In this document: positions 39,067 to 48,799 of the stretch, piece after piece
How the letters are laid out: each line of letters opens with the position of its first letter
Numbering within the stretch: the stretch's first letter is position 1
Source: Pirellulaceae bacterium
GTDB lineage: Bacteria; Planctomycetota; Planctomycetia; Pirellulales; Pirellulaceae
Assembly (NCBI GenBank): GCA_018402565.1
Contig: JAGYIQ010000002.1
Coordinates: 62,001 to 126,000 of the forward strand
DNA length: 64,000 nucleotides
Reading direction: 5' to 3'
Made by a program: the position numbers and the translations under genes
The notes under the pieces: model-generated
What the model was told of the DNA's origin: nothing
What the model saw: the letters and a program-made list of their open reading frames with translations, nothing else
Database searches by the model: none

Positions 39067-40664
39067 GGAACCTTGTTGAACGCATCGAACGGAATTACGG
39101 CCTCGTCATTTCGGCCTATGCCGATTAGCCATTTGCCAATTTCAGATTCATCCCACTCAATGACTCCACCGCGTTCCCCTCCTCGGAAGATCGCATAGCT
39201 GTGCGCATCACTCAGTTTTGGCGTAACGAAAAGACCAGGTGCATTCCGGTCGATCGGGCTGTGTGCACGCCATTTTTCGCGACTCAATCCATTCTGTGTC
39301 ATATCGATTGCGGAATCAAGATCGGTGCCGTGATACCATTTCTTACCTGCGATGATGAAGTCATCGGAAGCTTCGAAGACTTCTTCGGCGGCTTCCCTAA
39401 TAGGCTTCCCAGCCATGCCGATGTCGGTTGCATCGGGAAGCGGATCTACTACTCCGAGTGCCCCGTTGGCAAGCGAAGCCCCCGTAGTAGCCGCAACCGG
39501 GGCGTACCCAGAATTTGCCCAAGCCCAATAGTACGCACTTCTACCATAATGTGCAACTGCTGATATAACTCCCGTTTTGATCGCCACCACTGTCCCACCA
39601 GCCACGACGAAAACACCTCCTGCACCAATCTTCCCCCGAGTAAGCCACAAATCGACCGGATCGTGAGGATGTGGGGACCTCCAGGTGAGAAAATAGTCTC
39701 GCCAATAACTTGGTGTGTAATCCGACCTTCCTATCGATGGTGCTCCGTTCGTTGCATCAAACTCTGGCCTGTGTACGATACGACTCGGCTGTCCATCCCA
39801 CACATAACGTCCTGCTTTGCCGCACGCTTCTTCACAACAGGTTTCGAACGATCCTTTACACTCGACTTCCGCTGCTATCTGCCGGCCCTTATTCCCACGC
39901 GCGCGGCATCCGCACGCAATCTTCACCGTTCCCGTTGGGTCCACCCACCCAAGTTCCATGTAGCCTCGATAAAGGCTCATACCATCCTCAAACCCCAACG
40001 GATCGCGGCGCAAGAACTCACCTGTTAGCGGGTTGTAGTACCGAGCCCGGAAGTTGATGAGGCCCGATTCTTCGTCGTGCCAACGACTGGTGTAGCCGAA
40101 GTTGTTTCCGAAGGAGGAGGTGGTGCGGACGGTGGTGCCGTTGGGGGCGTAGATGGTGCGTTTGCCCGTCATGTCGTAGGCGTAACGCTCGACCACGTTG
40201 CCATTAGCCAAGTCATGCAAGCCCACCACACTCCATTGCCGATTGCGAGTCACCCCGAGTCGCTGGCCGTTGCTGCGGTGGATCATGACCAACGAATCGA
40301 TCTGGTCCGCATACACGTACTCCTGCGCGGGACTACTGGCCGCCACTCCCGCGTTGTACTCCGCAATAAGATTCGGCCCAGCATGCACATAGACGCGGTG
40401 TTCGAAGGTGCTGCCATTGCGAGTGATCTTCTTCCAGACTCGCAAGCCGCCAACATAGCCATATTCATTAAACCCAGGCACCCCAGCCGTCGCTCCGTTT
40501 GGCGTATTGGTATTCCTGGTCCGCCCCGCATCATCCCACGACGCTGTGACGTTGCTCGGCAGGCTCGTTGTGTTCCCGTAAGGAAGCGAGGTGGGCCGGA
40601 GGTAGCAGGCACTCTCCGAGTGCCGTCCGCCAAAGGCTGGAAGTCTGGAAACGCCAGTCATCAA
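39042..40664 (-). CDS. RHS5: truncated type B RHS core with C-terminal ADP-ribosyltransferase-like domain
   Basis: 540 residues as read. The first 30 or so (GVSRLPAFGGRHSESACYLR) come from a palindromic repeat fused at about 40578, so the true start is lost. Core: NVTASWDDAGRTRNTNTP to YYNPLTGEFLRRDPLGFEDG, then MSLYRGYMELGWVDPTG. After the junction come a Cys-rich region (ACGCRARG, CCEEACGKAG), a hydrophobic stretch GAGGVFVVAGGTVVAIKTGV, and a C-terminal domain KKWYHGTDLDSAIDMTQNGL ... APGLFVTPKLSDAHSYAIFRG ... GGVIEWDESEI. YHGT with a following NGL and A..YA pattern fits ADP-ribosyltransferase-type toxins of the HYE group. The overlapping downstream gene would be its immunity. Confidence 0.75.
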   Translation of the reverse strand: MMTGVSRLPAFGGRHSESACYLRPTSLPYGNTTSLPSNVTASWDDAGRTRNTNTPNGATAGVPGFNEYGYVGGLRVWKKITRNGSTFEHRVYVHAGPNLIAEYNAGVAASSPAQEYVYADQIDSLVMIHRSNGQRLGVTRNRQWSVVGLHDLANGNVVERYAYDMTGKRTIYAPNGTTVRTTSSFGNNFGYTSRWHDEESGLINFRARYYNPLTGEFLRRDPLGFEDGMSLYRGYMELGWVDPTGTVKIACGCRARGNKGRQIAAEVECKGSFETCCEEACGKAGRYVWDGQPSRIVHRPEFDATNGAPSIGRSDYTPSYWRDYFLTWRSPHPHDPVDLWLTRGKIGAGGVFVVAGGTVVAIKTGVISAVAHYGRSAYYWAWANSGYAPVAATTGASLANGALGVVDPLPDATDIGMAGKPIREAAEEVFEASDDFIIAGKKWYHGTDLDSAIDMTQNGLSREKWRAHSPIDRNAPGLFVTPKLSDAHSYAIFRGGERGGVIEWDESEIGKWLIGIGRNDEAVIPFDAFNKVPCPRLVGE

Positions 40665-42060
40665 CGTCCCGCTATGAGGCGGTTAAGTTCATTGGCGAGG
40701 TTTGTTATGGGGCAACGTTTTGGCGGACGGCACTCGGAGAGTGCCTGCTACTAGTGTGCCCCGCACTTCGGCACTGGTTCAGATCAGCGGGGCGTCGTTT
40801 GCTATCGGACCCAGCCGGTAGGTGAACCGCGAGCTGCGGGAAGGACGCAGAGAAATCCAACCGCCGCGATAGCTTTGTGAACGGGTCGTTTGGCACTGTT
40901 TTTCGCCCATTGTGGGCTTGTGGGACCCCTGTTTTCTGGATTAGTGACGATTAGCGTCGATTAGTGTTCCACCCGCCTTCCGAGTTAACCAGCACTGGAA
41001 ATTTTCCGAGGAATCAGGTAGCGATAAGGTTGGCTCTGGGCGAGCCGTTCCTGGACTCTTTATGTTGGGTTTTGTTTGCCACACGCGTGGATGGCGATGT
41101 GGCCAAAACGCAACGAGCCGCATTTTGGCTGGTTTGGGCGATTTTGTAGCCGTCAGTTGCCGCTCCGCCGGGCAGAGCCACGACGGAAGCGGCCGTAGAC
41201 CAGTAGCCGTATGTAGACCAGCAGCCCTCTGCTGGTTTGTGATTGAGAGCCGGCCTCAATAGGTGTTCGCTCGGAGATGTGTCGCGAAAATGGTAGGCTA
41301 TCAGTCTCTCATCGGTTGAGGCGTCTCAACAAGAGCTGGGCTCGAAATGGTTTGAGCGTCTGCTTACCGTGGAACTGGTCTCAGGGTGCCGCGCACGCCG
41401 CCGGTCGTGCGGGTGAACGTCGCTGCAGGGTCTTGTCTGTCGGTCACGTCGCGCAGGGTGCCGCGCACGCCTCTGGCGTTGCGGTTAAACACCGCCGCCA
41501 TGTCCTATCTGGAACGCTGCCCGCTGCTGGTTTGAAGTGCGGAAAAGTTTTGCCTATTGTTCCCGTAAGGCAGCGAGGTGGGCCGAAAGTAGCAGGCACT
41601 CTCCGAGTGCCGTCCGCCAAATGTTGGAAGTCTGGAAACGCTAGTCATCAGCGTCCCGCTACGATGCGGTCAGATTCGTTACCGAGGTTTGTTATGGGGC
41701 AACGTTTTGGCGGACGGCACTCGGAGAGTGCCTGCTACTAGTGTGCCCCGCACTTCGGCACTGGGCCAGATCAGCGAGTCGTCGTTTGCTATCCGGCCCA
41801 GTCGGTAGGTGAACCGCGAGCGGGGGGAAGGACGCAGAGAAATCCAACCGCCTCGATAGCTTTGTGAACGGGTCGTTTGGCACTGTTTGTCGCCCATTGT
41901 GGGCTTGTGGGACCCCTGTTTTCTGGATTAGTGACGATTAGCGTTGATTAGTGTTCCACCCGCCTTCCGAGTTAACCAGCACTGAAAGTTTTCCAAGGAA
42001 TCCAGTAGCGATAAGGTTGGCTCTGGGCCGAGCCTTGCCTAGACGCTTGATGTTGGGTTC
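40585..42060. repeat. Tandem duplication (~985 bp offset) of a palindrome-bearing repeat block
   Basis: 40585-41110 and 41570-42085 are two copies, with small changes. Both start with aagg(a/c)agcgaggtgggcc and contain two half-palindromes of the ggcactcggagagtgcc type, the segment ccgcgagc(t)g.gggaaggac, and attagtgttccacccgcc. Between them, 41190-41530 is an inverted copy of the linker and 131-bp repeats (tgccgcgcacgcctctggcg). A third, inverted copy lies at 18171-18560. No gene. Confidence 0.8.
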
Positions 42061-42440
42061 TGTTTGCCGCACGCGTGGATGGCGGTGTGGCCAAGGGGTG
42101 GAGTGCCTTCTTCTTGATGATTGGGGGGGGCGATTCTAGCTACCCAAACTTTCGCTCCGGCGGGGTAAACCCACCGGGGGCGATGTGACCAAGGGGCAAA
42201 GAGCCTTCTTTTTGATTATTGGGGGGGGAGCTGGTAGCCGGTCAGTCACCGCCCCATCGGCACGAGGCCGCCGGTGGCGGTGTGGCCAAGGCGCAACGAG
42301 CTTCATTTTGGTTGGTTTGGGGGATTTTGTAGCCGTCAGTTGCCGCTCCGCCGGGCAGAGCCACGACGGAAGCGGCGTTACTCGAAATTTGCCGGAAAAT
42401 GCTCCGTAGGCAGCCCCAAGCACTGCGCTAACCGTTCACG
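42061..42440. repeat. ~98-bp repeat units, inverted relative to 12.6-13.0 kb
   Basis: Units with gtgaccaaggggcaaagagc and ctttttgattattgggg (about 42095, 42185-42240) and a related one ending in ttgtagccgtcagttgccg. No gene. Confidence 0.75.
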
Positions 42441-42751
42441 CCTCGTAGGGTGTCATGCAGCAAGTCGGGCTAACCGGACGATCGTTTGCGAGTCACAGCA
42501 ACTGGACAATGCTACCGGTTTGCCCCGAGAACCATCCGACTTGCGGAATGCACCAGCCCCAAGGATGACCTCCCACCCGTGAACGGTTACGCACTGCGCC
42601 ACGAGGGACTTGAGGCCCAGGCCCCAAAAAAATGCTACCAAGCCCCAGATTTCTGTAGCTTTTCTCCCCGACGGTGGGTATAACTTAAGTCGTACCCCCG
42701 GTCAGACTTATCCCTAACCCACGAACATTTACCTACGATCCTGCCGGGCGG
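42441..42751. other. Upstream region of RHS6
   Basis: No gene seen. The RHS6 core homology begins at about 42720 (CGAACATTTACCTACGATCC, reading TFTYDPAGR), 30 nt before the first ATG in frame; RHS1 is longer on this side. No promoter was confidently identified. Confidence 0.4.
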
Positions 42752-44758
42752 ATGATCCGCCGCGAGGACCAAAAGGGCGATACCGTGACCTTCAACCATA
42801 CCATGGCTGGCACCATCACGTCGCGAAACTATCGCACGAGCTCTTGCCGGTTCGGCTGGGCGGCCAATAGTCCGTCCGGAACGATTGCCGATAGCGACAC
42901 GTTTACGTTTGATAACCTGGGTCGCATGTTGACCGCCGTCAGTGGTCGCTACTCCAATACCGTGACCATGACTTACGACAACTACGGCAGGTTAAAAGAC
43001 GAATCGCTGACCATTGCTGCTCGGACTTACACGGTCACCCGAGCCTACGATGCTCGCAGTCGCCTCACACAGTTGACGTATCCGAATGGCTCGATTGTCC
43101 AGCGAACGTACACCACCCGCAGCCAATTGCACACGGTTCGGTACCTGGGCACCATCGTGGATACCCGCACTTATGACGATGGTGGTCGCCTGAACACCAG
43201 TACCTATGCCAACGGAGCGGTGGTCAGTTTCGCCTATCGCAACGACAATCTGCCAACGTCGATCGCGACCACTCACGCGGGTAGCCCCAACATCGGCACT
43301 TACTCCTATACTTGGGATGCGAACAAGAACAAAACCGGCGAGACCATCACCGGGACCATGTCCGGCTTTGGGTTCTCGACCGGTGCCACGGGTTACGATG
43401 ACGAGGACAGGCTCCAGACTTGGAATCGCACCAACGGGACAATGAACCAAGCTTGGACTTTGTCGGCTGTGGGGAACTGGGACGCCTTCACCAGCGCCGG
43501 ATCAACGTGGAACCGCACCCACAGCAATGCTCACGAGTTCACAGGGTTCACAGGCGCCAGTACCGGGACACTGGCTTATGACGTGAAGGGCAACCAAACA
43601 TCGCGACCAGCCACACTGTCTGCTCCCGCGTTGAACTTGGATTGGAACTTCGACAATCAACTCCGCGGCGCCGACACCAACGGTTCAGCCGGTAGTTTGG
43701 AAGTCACGTTTGAATACGATGCACTCGGGCGCCGAGTCGCCCGGAGCCATTCCAGTGGCAACGTGGTTTACGTTCACGCTGGTCAGCAAGTGATCGCTGA
43801 TTACGCTCGGGGGGCCGTCACCTCCTCACCGACCTACCGTTACGTCTACGCCGACTACGTGGACGAACCGATCCTACGTCATACAGGTACAACTACGACT
43901 TTGCCGACGACCGGCGACAACGCACTTTATTATCATCGCAACCAACAGTATTCCATCGTCGGCCTCACCAATGCCGCCGGAACATTGGTTGAGCGTTACT
44001 CCTACACCGCTTACGGCACGCTAGGCATCTATGACGCCAGTGGCACCGTTCGTACGACCAGCACTTACGCCAATCGGTACACCTACACCGGGCGGGAGTG
44101 GGATGCTGATTTGCGGCTCTACCACTTCCGGGCCCGCTGGTACGATCCGGCGACGGGTGGGTTCATCTCGAGAGATCCGTTGGGGTATGTGGATGGGATG
44201 AGTTTGTATCGGGGGTATTTTGGGGTGAAGGGAGTTGACCCGACGGGATTCTTAAATGGTTCATGCAAAATGGAGGTCAAATGCAAGTTAATCGAGAACA
44301 ATAGGTTTGATGGTGGCAAACGCGACTGCTTCTACGAGTGCACAGAAGTAGTTGGGACGGCTACCTCTGGCGCGGGTGGCTTTGGCGACGTCGGAAATGG
44401 TAAACCGTTTGGCTGCCAAGACGTGCAACCACGCCCGTATAAACACTATATGTCAAAACGTCAAACCGGATTTGATATCGGTATTATTGCATATTGTCGA
44501 GATTGCGATGACGAGTTCGAGACCAGTATTACAATTCTAAAAGAAACGGTTTTTCCTGATTGCTCTCCGTCGGAATGTCGAAAGGCATGTGATGAAGGAG
44601 TCGAGGCAGTAGAAAAGTTCTGCAAAGGCAGGCCGGCTCTAAAGGAACTCTGCAAGTCGTTGATTGAAGGATTTAATGTCGTCACTTGTCATGCACTTTG
44701 CGACGGTATGTGCAAAGGTGTCGATAAACCAACCGATACAAACCGTTCATCAAGGTAG
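42752..44758 (+). CDS. RHS6: type A RHS core with C-terminal Cys-rich domain (intact)
   Basis: 668 residues in one frame, the best-preserved type A copy. YD repeats run from RMIRREDQKGDTVTF to RARWYDPATGGFISRDPLGY, then DGMSLYRGYFGVKGVDPTG at about residue 496. The unique tail, about 170 residues, has some 20 Cys (GSCKMEVKCKLIENN, DCFYECTEV, CRDCDDEFET, CSPSECRKACDEGVEAVEKFC), which could bind metal or form disulfides. No family recognised. A lipoprotein gene begins 8 nt after the stop. The N-terminal shell and any signal peptide are missing, so export would need fusion or another start. Confidence 0.75.
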   Translation: MIRREDQKGDTVTFNHTMAGTITSRNYRTSSCRFGWAANSPSGTIADSDTFTFDNLGRMLTAVSGRYSNTVTMTYDNYGRLKDESLTIAARTYTVTRAYDARSRLTQLTYPNGSIVQRTYTTRSQLHTVRYLGTIVDTRTYDDGGRLNTSTYANGAVVSFAYRNDNLPTSIATTHAGSPNIGTYSYTWDANKNKTGETITGTMSGFGFSTGATGYDDEDRLQTWNRTNGTMNQAWTLSAVGNWDAFTSAGSTWNRTHSNAHEFTGFTGASTGTLAYDVKGNQTSRPATLSAPALNLDWNFDNQLRGADTNGSAGSLEVTFEYDALGRRVARSHSSGNVVYVHAGQQVIADYARGAVTSSPTYRYVYADYVDEPILRHTGTTTTLPTTGDNALYYHRNQQYSIVGLTNAAGTLVERYSYTAYGTLGIYDASGTVRTTSTYANRYTYTGREWDADLRLYHFRARWYDPATGGFISRDPLGYVDGMSLYRGYFGVKGVDPTGFLNGSCKMEVKCKLIENNRFDGGKRDCFYECTEVVGTATSGAGGFGDVGNGKPFGCQDVQPRPYKHYMSKRQTGFDIGIIAYCRDCDDEFETSITILKETVFPDCSPSECRKACDEGVEAVEKFCKGRPALKELCKSLIEGFNVVTCHALCDGMCKGVDKPTDTNRSSR

Positions 44759-44765
44759 GTTGCAA

Positions 44766-45212
44766 ATGTCTTGGCGCGTTATTTACACGAGGGCTTCCCT
44801 GATTTTTCTCGTAGCAATGTTGTTTGGATGTGAACGATATCCAACGTCAATGGCCCGCGATGCAACAGCGACCTCGGTGTCGGGAACCGACCGGCTTTCA
44901 GAACTCTTGCTTGCGACACATAAGTCCGAAGATACAACGACATTCGCGTTCGATTCGTTGGTTTGGGAGAAAATGGTTGCAGGTACTTGGAGTCAGCACC
45001 GTCGGATCTATAAGTCCGAAATCCAGATGACTGAGCCGGATTTCAGCATGGTGGAGGAGATACGTTCATTTGATGCGGAGAATGGTGTAGTGGTTTGGCG
45101 ATTGGCATTACGATCCGAAGGTAAATCGACGCGATATGAATGGAGCAAATGGGATTTAAACCAGATGAAGATTCTTGAAAAGAGCGAGAACAAGTTTTGG
45201 TATGAAGATTAA
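44766..45212 (+). CDS. Small lipoprotein, RHS6 immunity candidate
   Basis: 148 residues from the ATG at 44766 (AAGGTAGG about 6-10 nt upstream); a longer frame overlapping RHS6 has no ribosome site. The hydrophobic segment ASLIFLVAMLFGC ends in a lipobox. The mature part reads SELLLATHKSEDTTTFAFDS, MVEEIRSFDAENGVVVWRLA and a charged end. Lipidation would place it in the periplasm, where an imported toxin could be blocked. The position directly after the RHS6 tail, and the IS91 end only 28 nt after its stop, support a complete toxin-immunity cassette. Immunity is inferred. Confidence 0.7.
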   Translation: MSWRVIYTRASLIFLVAMLFGCERYPTSMARDATATSVSGTDRLSELLLATHKSEDTTTFAFDSLVWEKMVAGTWSQHRRIYKSEIQMTEPDFSMVEEIRSFDAENGVVVWRLALRSEGKSTRYEWSKWDLNQMKILEKSENKFWYED

Positions 45213-45239
45213 TTACCGAAAATGACATTGCGTTACTTG

Positions 45240-45523
45240 AAGAATACCCCGTAAATAACCCCGATTCTGAGGATTAGGCCGGGAGCTGCCGCCGGACGAC
45301 CGCGGATTGGCATGGAGTTCGCTAACCGAAAGATAGGGCGATTTTAGCCCCAGCGGTCAGATTGGGAGGCGGAAGACAGGGCTGTTTCGCGTCGACAGAG
45401 CAGATGAGCCGACGGGCGGCAGTGATTTTTGGTCGCGTGGGACGGGCTGAGGACAGACCGGTAGCGAGGCAGGCGGTTGGGCTCGCTGCTGAAAGGACGT
45501 TTTTATTGGCCGCGAGAGGTGCG
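45240..45523 (-). mobile_element. IS91-like right-end fragment
   Basis: An inverted copy of 20740-21016. Its outer end (rc of ggggtattctt) is at 45240 and is abutted by CTTG (45236-45239), which is CAAG in element orientation. Homology stops at the position matching 20732, downstream of the transposase stop, so no coding part is present. Confidence 0.7.
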
Positions 45524-46330
45524 ACCTGGAGGAATGTTCTTGGTTCTTGGTGAGGTTTAAGTCTTAGATTGAAGTAAGTTCAATTTCGGGACTCAGAATC
45601 CGCAGTCTATCCAGTCCTCCTCCTGGCATGCAAGCTCGACTCGCCAAAAGTTGCCCGTCTGAACCCAGTCGCCTGCTCGGAGGCCCGGAGGGCCGGCACA
45701 ACCCCTGCCGGTGGCGTCAGCCACCGGTCGACGGGGCACCGTGATCAGAAGGCCCGGAGGGCCGACACAAGGGCCGAGCGGGATGGACCGGAAAAAGTGT
45801 CTTGGGCAGGAAGATTGCGGGTTGAGCAACTCGAGTTCAGTCCCACGGGTGAACCCGCTGGGACCGATGTGGCCAAGGGGCAAAGATCCTTCTTTTTGAT
45901 CGTTGCGGGGGGCGTTCTCGCTGCCAAACTTTCGGTCCCACGGGTGAACCCGTGGGGGCGGTGTGACCAAGGGGCAAAGAGCCTTCTTTTTGATTATTTT
46001 TGGGGGGAGCGTTCTAGCTACCCAAACTTTCGCTCCGGCGGGGTGAACCCGCACGGGGGCGGTGTGGCCAAGGGGCGACGATCCTTCTTTTTGATCATTG
46101 GGGGGAAGGCTTTCTCGCTGCCAAACTTTCGGTCCCACGGGTGAACCCGCGGGGGCCGTGTGGCCAAGGGGCAAAACGCCTTCTTTTTGATCGTTGTGGG
46201 GGGGGCCTTCTCGCTGCCAAACTTTCGGTCCCACGGGTGAACCCGCGGGGGCCGTGTGACCAAGGGGCAAAGCACCATCTTTTTGCGACCGTGGAGCAGG
46301 TGTGGTAGCCGGTCAGTGATTTGGCGGAGT
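45524..46330. repeat. ~98-bp repeats and GC-rich hairpins, also at 50.33-51.2 kb
   Basis: 45524-45840 (tagattgaagtaagttcaat, ggaggcccggagggccgg) repeats 50331-50640. 45840-46320 holds about five units with gtgaaccc and gaaactttcggtcccac, and the ctttttgat motif of the ~98-bp family. No gene. Confidence 0.75.
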
Positions 46331-46740
46331 TTCGCCATGGCGCCTTCCGCCTAAAGGCGGGACTACGAGCGGGGCCTTCTAGCCGCGAGACGTGACCAAT
46401 GGAGACGTTCAGGGCCGGTCTAACGAAGGCTCACTGAAGCGAGGTCTCGCCGCTCGTAGTTCCGCCTTCAGGCGGTCGCCCTCGATACCCGATTCGCCCT
46501 ATGCCTGAGAGCGGGATGACGAGCGATGCCAGCGGCCCCAATGACCTTGTGTCGTTGGACCGAAAGTTTGACAGGCTAGAAAGCGACGGCGTGCGGTTTG
46601 AGCGGTCGAGTGCCACGGTAGTTTAGCTGCTCAATCTCCACCGAGACCGCAATTGGGGGAGGTGTGTTCTGAGTAGCTGGGAGTGGTACACACGGTATGG
46701 CGGTAAGTGGCCGCAAGACGATGCTTCACCGCAGACTGTT
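46331..46740. repeat. Right arm of the inverted repeat with 13.04-13.39 kb
   Basis: Reverse orientation relative to 13021-13390 (gaccaatggagacgttcagg, gccgctcgtagttccgcc, ggcatgccagcggcccc region). No gene. Confidence 0.75.
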
Positions 46741-47385
46741 GCTGCCGATGTGACCAAGGGGCATCGCGCCTTCTTTTTGATCATTGTGGGGAGGCATGTA
46801 GCCGGTCAGTCATGCCTCCACCGGGACAAGCCCGGATGGTGGGCGGTGTGACCAAGGGGCAACGGGCCTTCTTTTTGGTTATTGGGGGGAGGGCGTTCTC
46901 GCTGCCAAACTTTCGGTCCCACGGGTGAACCCGCGGGGGCCGTGTGGCCAAGGGGCAACGAGCCAAAAAAGTATATGGCGAGTCTTCATACGACAGCCTG
47001 GTGATGAGGCAGGAAATGAATTCACTCGTTGCCTAATGCTCAGGCTGCCTAGAAGTTGCAGCTTGACAACCTTGAGGGACCTTGAGCGTACCTTGAGACC
47101 AGCTTGTCGGTGTTGTTCTCAAGGCCGCCGGAAGCGTGAGATATCGTCGTTTGCGAGGTCAAATGATGCTCGGCCACCGCTGAGACTTCTGGTTTTGGGG
47201 TGCAAAAGCAAAAACGATCAAGCTCGCCCTCGGTTGCGACAGATCATAGGTGCATCCCGCCTTGGTTGGCGGAATGCGGGATTTTGTCCCTCGGTAATCC
47301 GATTTCGCTTGCTTCTGTCCCCCCCGGCCGGGTAAACTGGGGGTGGCGGTCCGTGTTCCGCCGTGACTTATCCGAGGGCCTTCGA
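46741..47385. other. ~98-bp repeat units, then unassigned DNA upstream of RHS7
   Basis: 46741-46970 has two or three ~98-bp units. 46970-47290 shows no gene. 47300-47385 is shared (inverted) with 16151-16235 upstream of RHS0, including ccgtgacttatccgagggcc. Confidence 0.45.
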
Positions 47386-48624
47386 GTGATTCGTAACCTT
47401 ATTTCGCGTCGCAGTCCTTCCGCGGTGGCTTCTGCCACAGCTGGAAGTCGTATTGCCTCTACGCCTACGCGACTCAAAACCTCACAAACTTATTATCATC
47501 GCAACCAACAGTATTCCATCGTGGGGCTGACCAACGCGGCCGGGACGTTGGTTGAACGCTACACCTACAGCGCTTATGGCACCCTCGGCATCTACGCCGC
47601 CAACGGCACCGTTCGTAGCAGCAGCACTTACGCCAACCGCTACACCTACACCGGGCGTGAGTGGGATGCCGATTTGCGGCTCTATCACTTCCGGGCCCGG
47701 TGGTACGATCCGGCGACGGGTGGGTTTGTCTCCAGAGATCCGCTGGGGTATGTGGATGGGATGAGTTTGTATCGGGGGTATTTTGGAGTGAGGGGGCGGG
47801 ATCCTGGGGCCTTAGTGTCATTCCGAAAACATCAGGACTTGACTGGGACGCCGTCCCACCCCCTGATTACCTTCCTCCTCCTGCCCCCTCCCCAACCTAC
47901 ACTAATGACGGGTGCCACCATTGCTACCATACCTACCACAAGAACTGCAACCTCTTTACGTTTTTCCGCATCTCGCTGAATGCTTGTTCCATATAACACC
48001 AGAAACCACCTGCTCGGAAGCATTAGGCGAGTTTCGACGACTCAATGAGGGACAACTCATATTATAGTAGAGCAAGAGGAGTGGTACGCTATATTCTGCG
48101 AGGTAAAACATGCACTGGAAGGAAGAATGATTTCGGCGGATTTGCCTACTTGAGCCTATTGGACAGATCGCGAGCCTTCGTGTGTTTGAACGAATCGAAT
48201 CTAAACGGTTTCTTACCCCATGAGGTAGTATTTGGTTTGATTCTTCACGAACTCGGTCATGTCGTGGATTTAATTGATAATCATGAGTGCCCATGTGCGG
48301 AGTGGGATTTGCATTCAACAATCGTTGGAATCCAAGAGTACGGGTGGGGTCGGTTGGGGCAGTTGTGATCTATGCGTTGAGCGAGAGACTGCAGTGCGTA
48401 TTCCGGAACAAGCAGTTTGGTACGGACTCGTCAAAGGCACGCCAATGTATGATAGATTTGTTGAAGCTGGAGTCTGCCATAGTTGCAAGCACGAAGGAAC
48501 TCGGGATCCAAATCCAAAGTGCAGGAAACAGTGCCCAGTTGCCCCGAAACCAGGGGTAGATTTCGTTGTCCCAACTATTGACGATAGATTTCCTTTCCGC
48601 TGGACTGATTGTACCAATGAGTGA
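47386..48624 (+). pseudogene. RHS7: truncated type A RHS tip with HExxH tail, broken
   Basis: Starts at a GTG (47386) with VIRNLISRRSPSAVASATAG, nearly the same as RHS0. The core runs to VDGMSLYRGYFGVRGRDPG. After one lost base the unique tail continues in another frame (SGLDWDAVPPPDYLPPPAPS, GCHHCYHTYHKNC), breaks again, and reads LNGFLPHEVVFGLILHELGH, with HELGH at 48246-48260. Past a further change it gives CDLCVERETAVRIPEQAVWY and Cys-rich CHSCKHEGTRDPNPKCRKQC. The HExxH motif is a possible zincin-type site, comparable with RHS0 but not similar in sequence. Confidence 0.6.
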
Positions 48625-48799
48625 CCTTGTTTTCAACAATTAGTGCTTGTTCTATCGTTTTTTGGGTCGTTCGTTCGTCCCGGCTATGCTGGTCGGACAG
48701 CAACCGGAAGAAGTGTTGAAACAAGAGGTTAAGGGGTTAGCTTTCTACTTCACGACACCAACGAGCCTGACGCTATTTTCGAATTATTAAGCAAATTGA

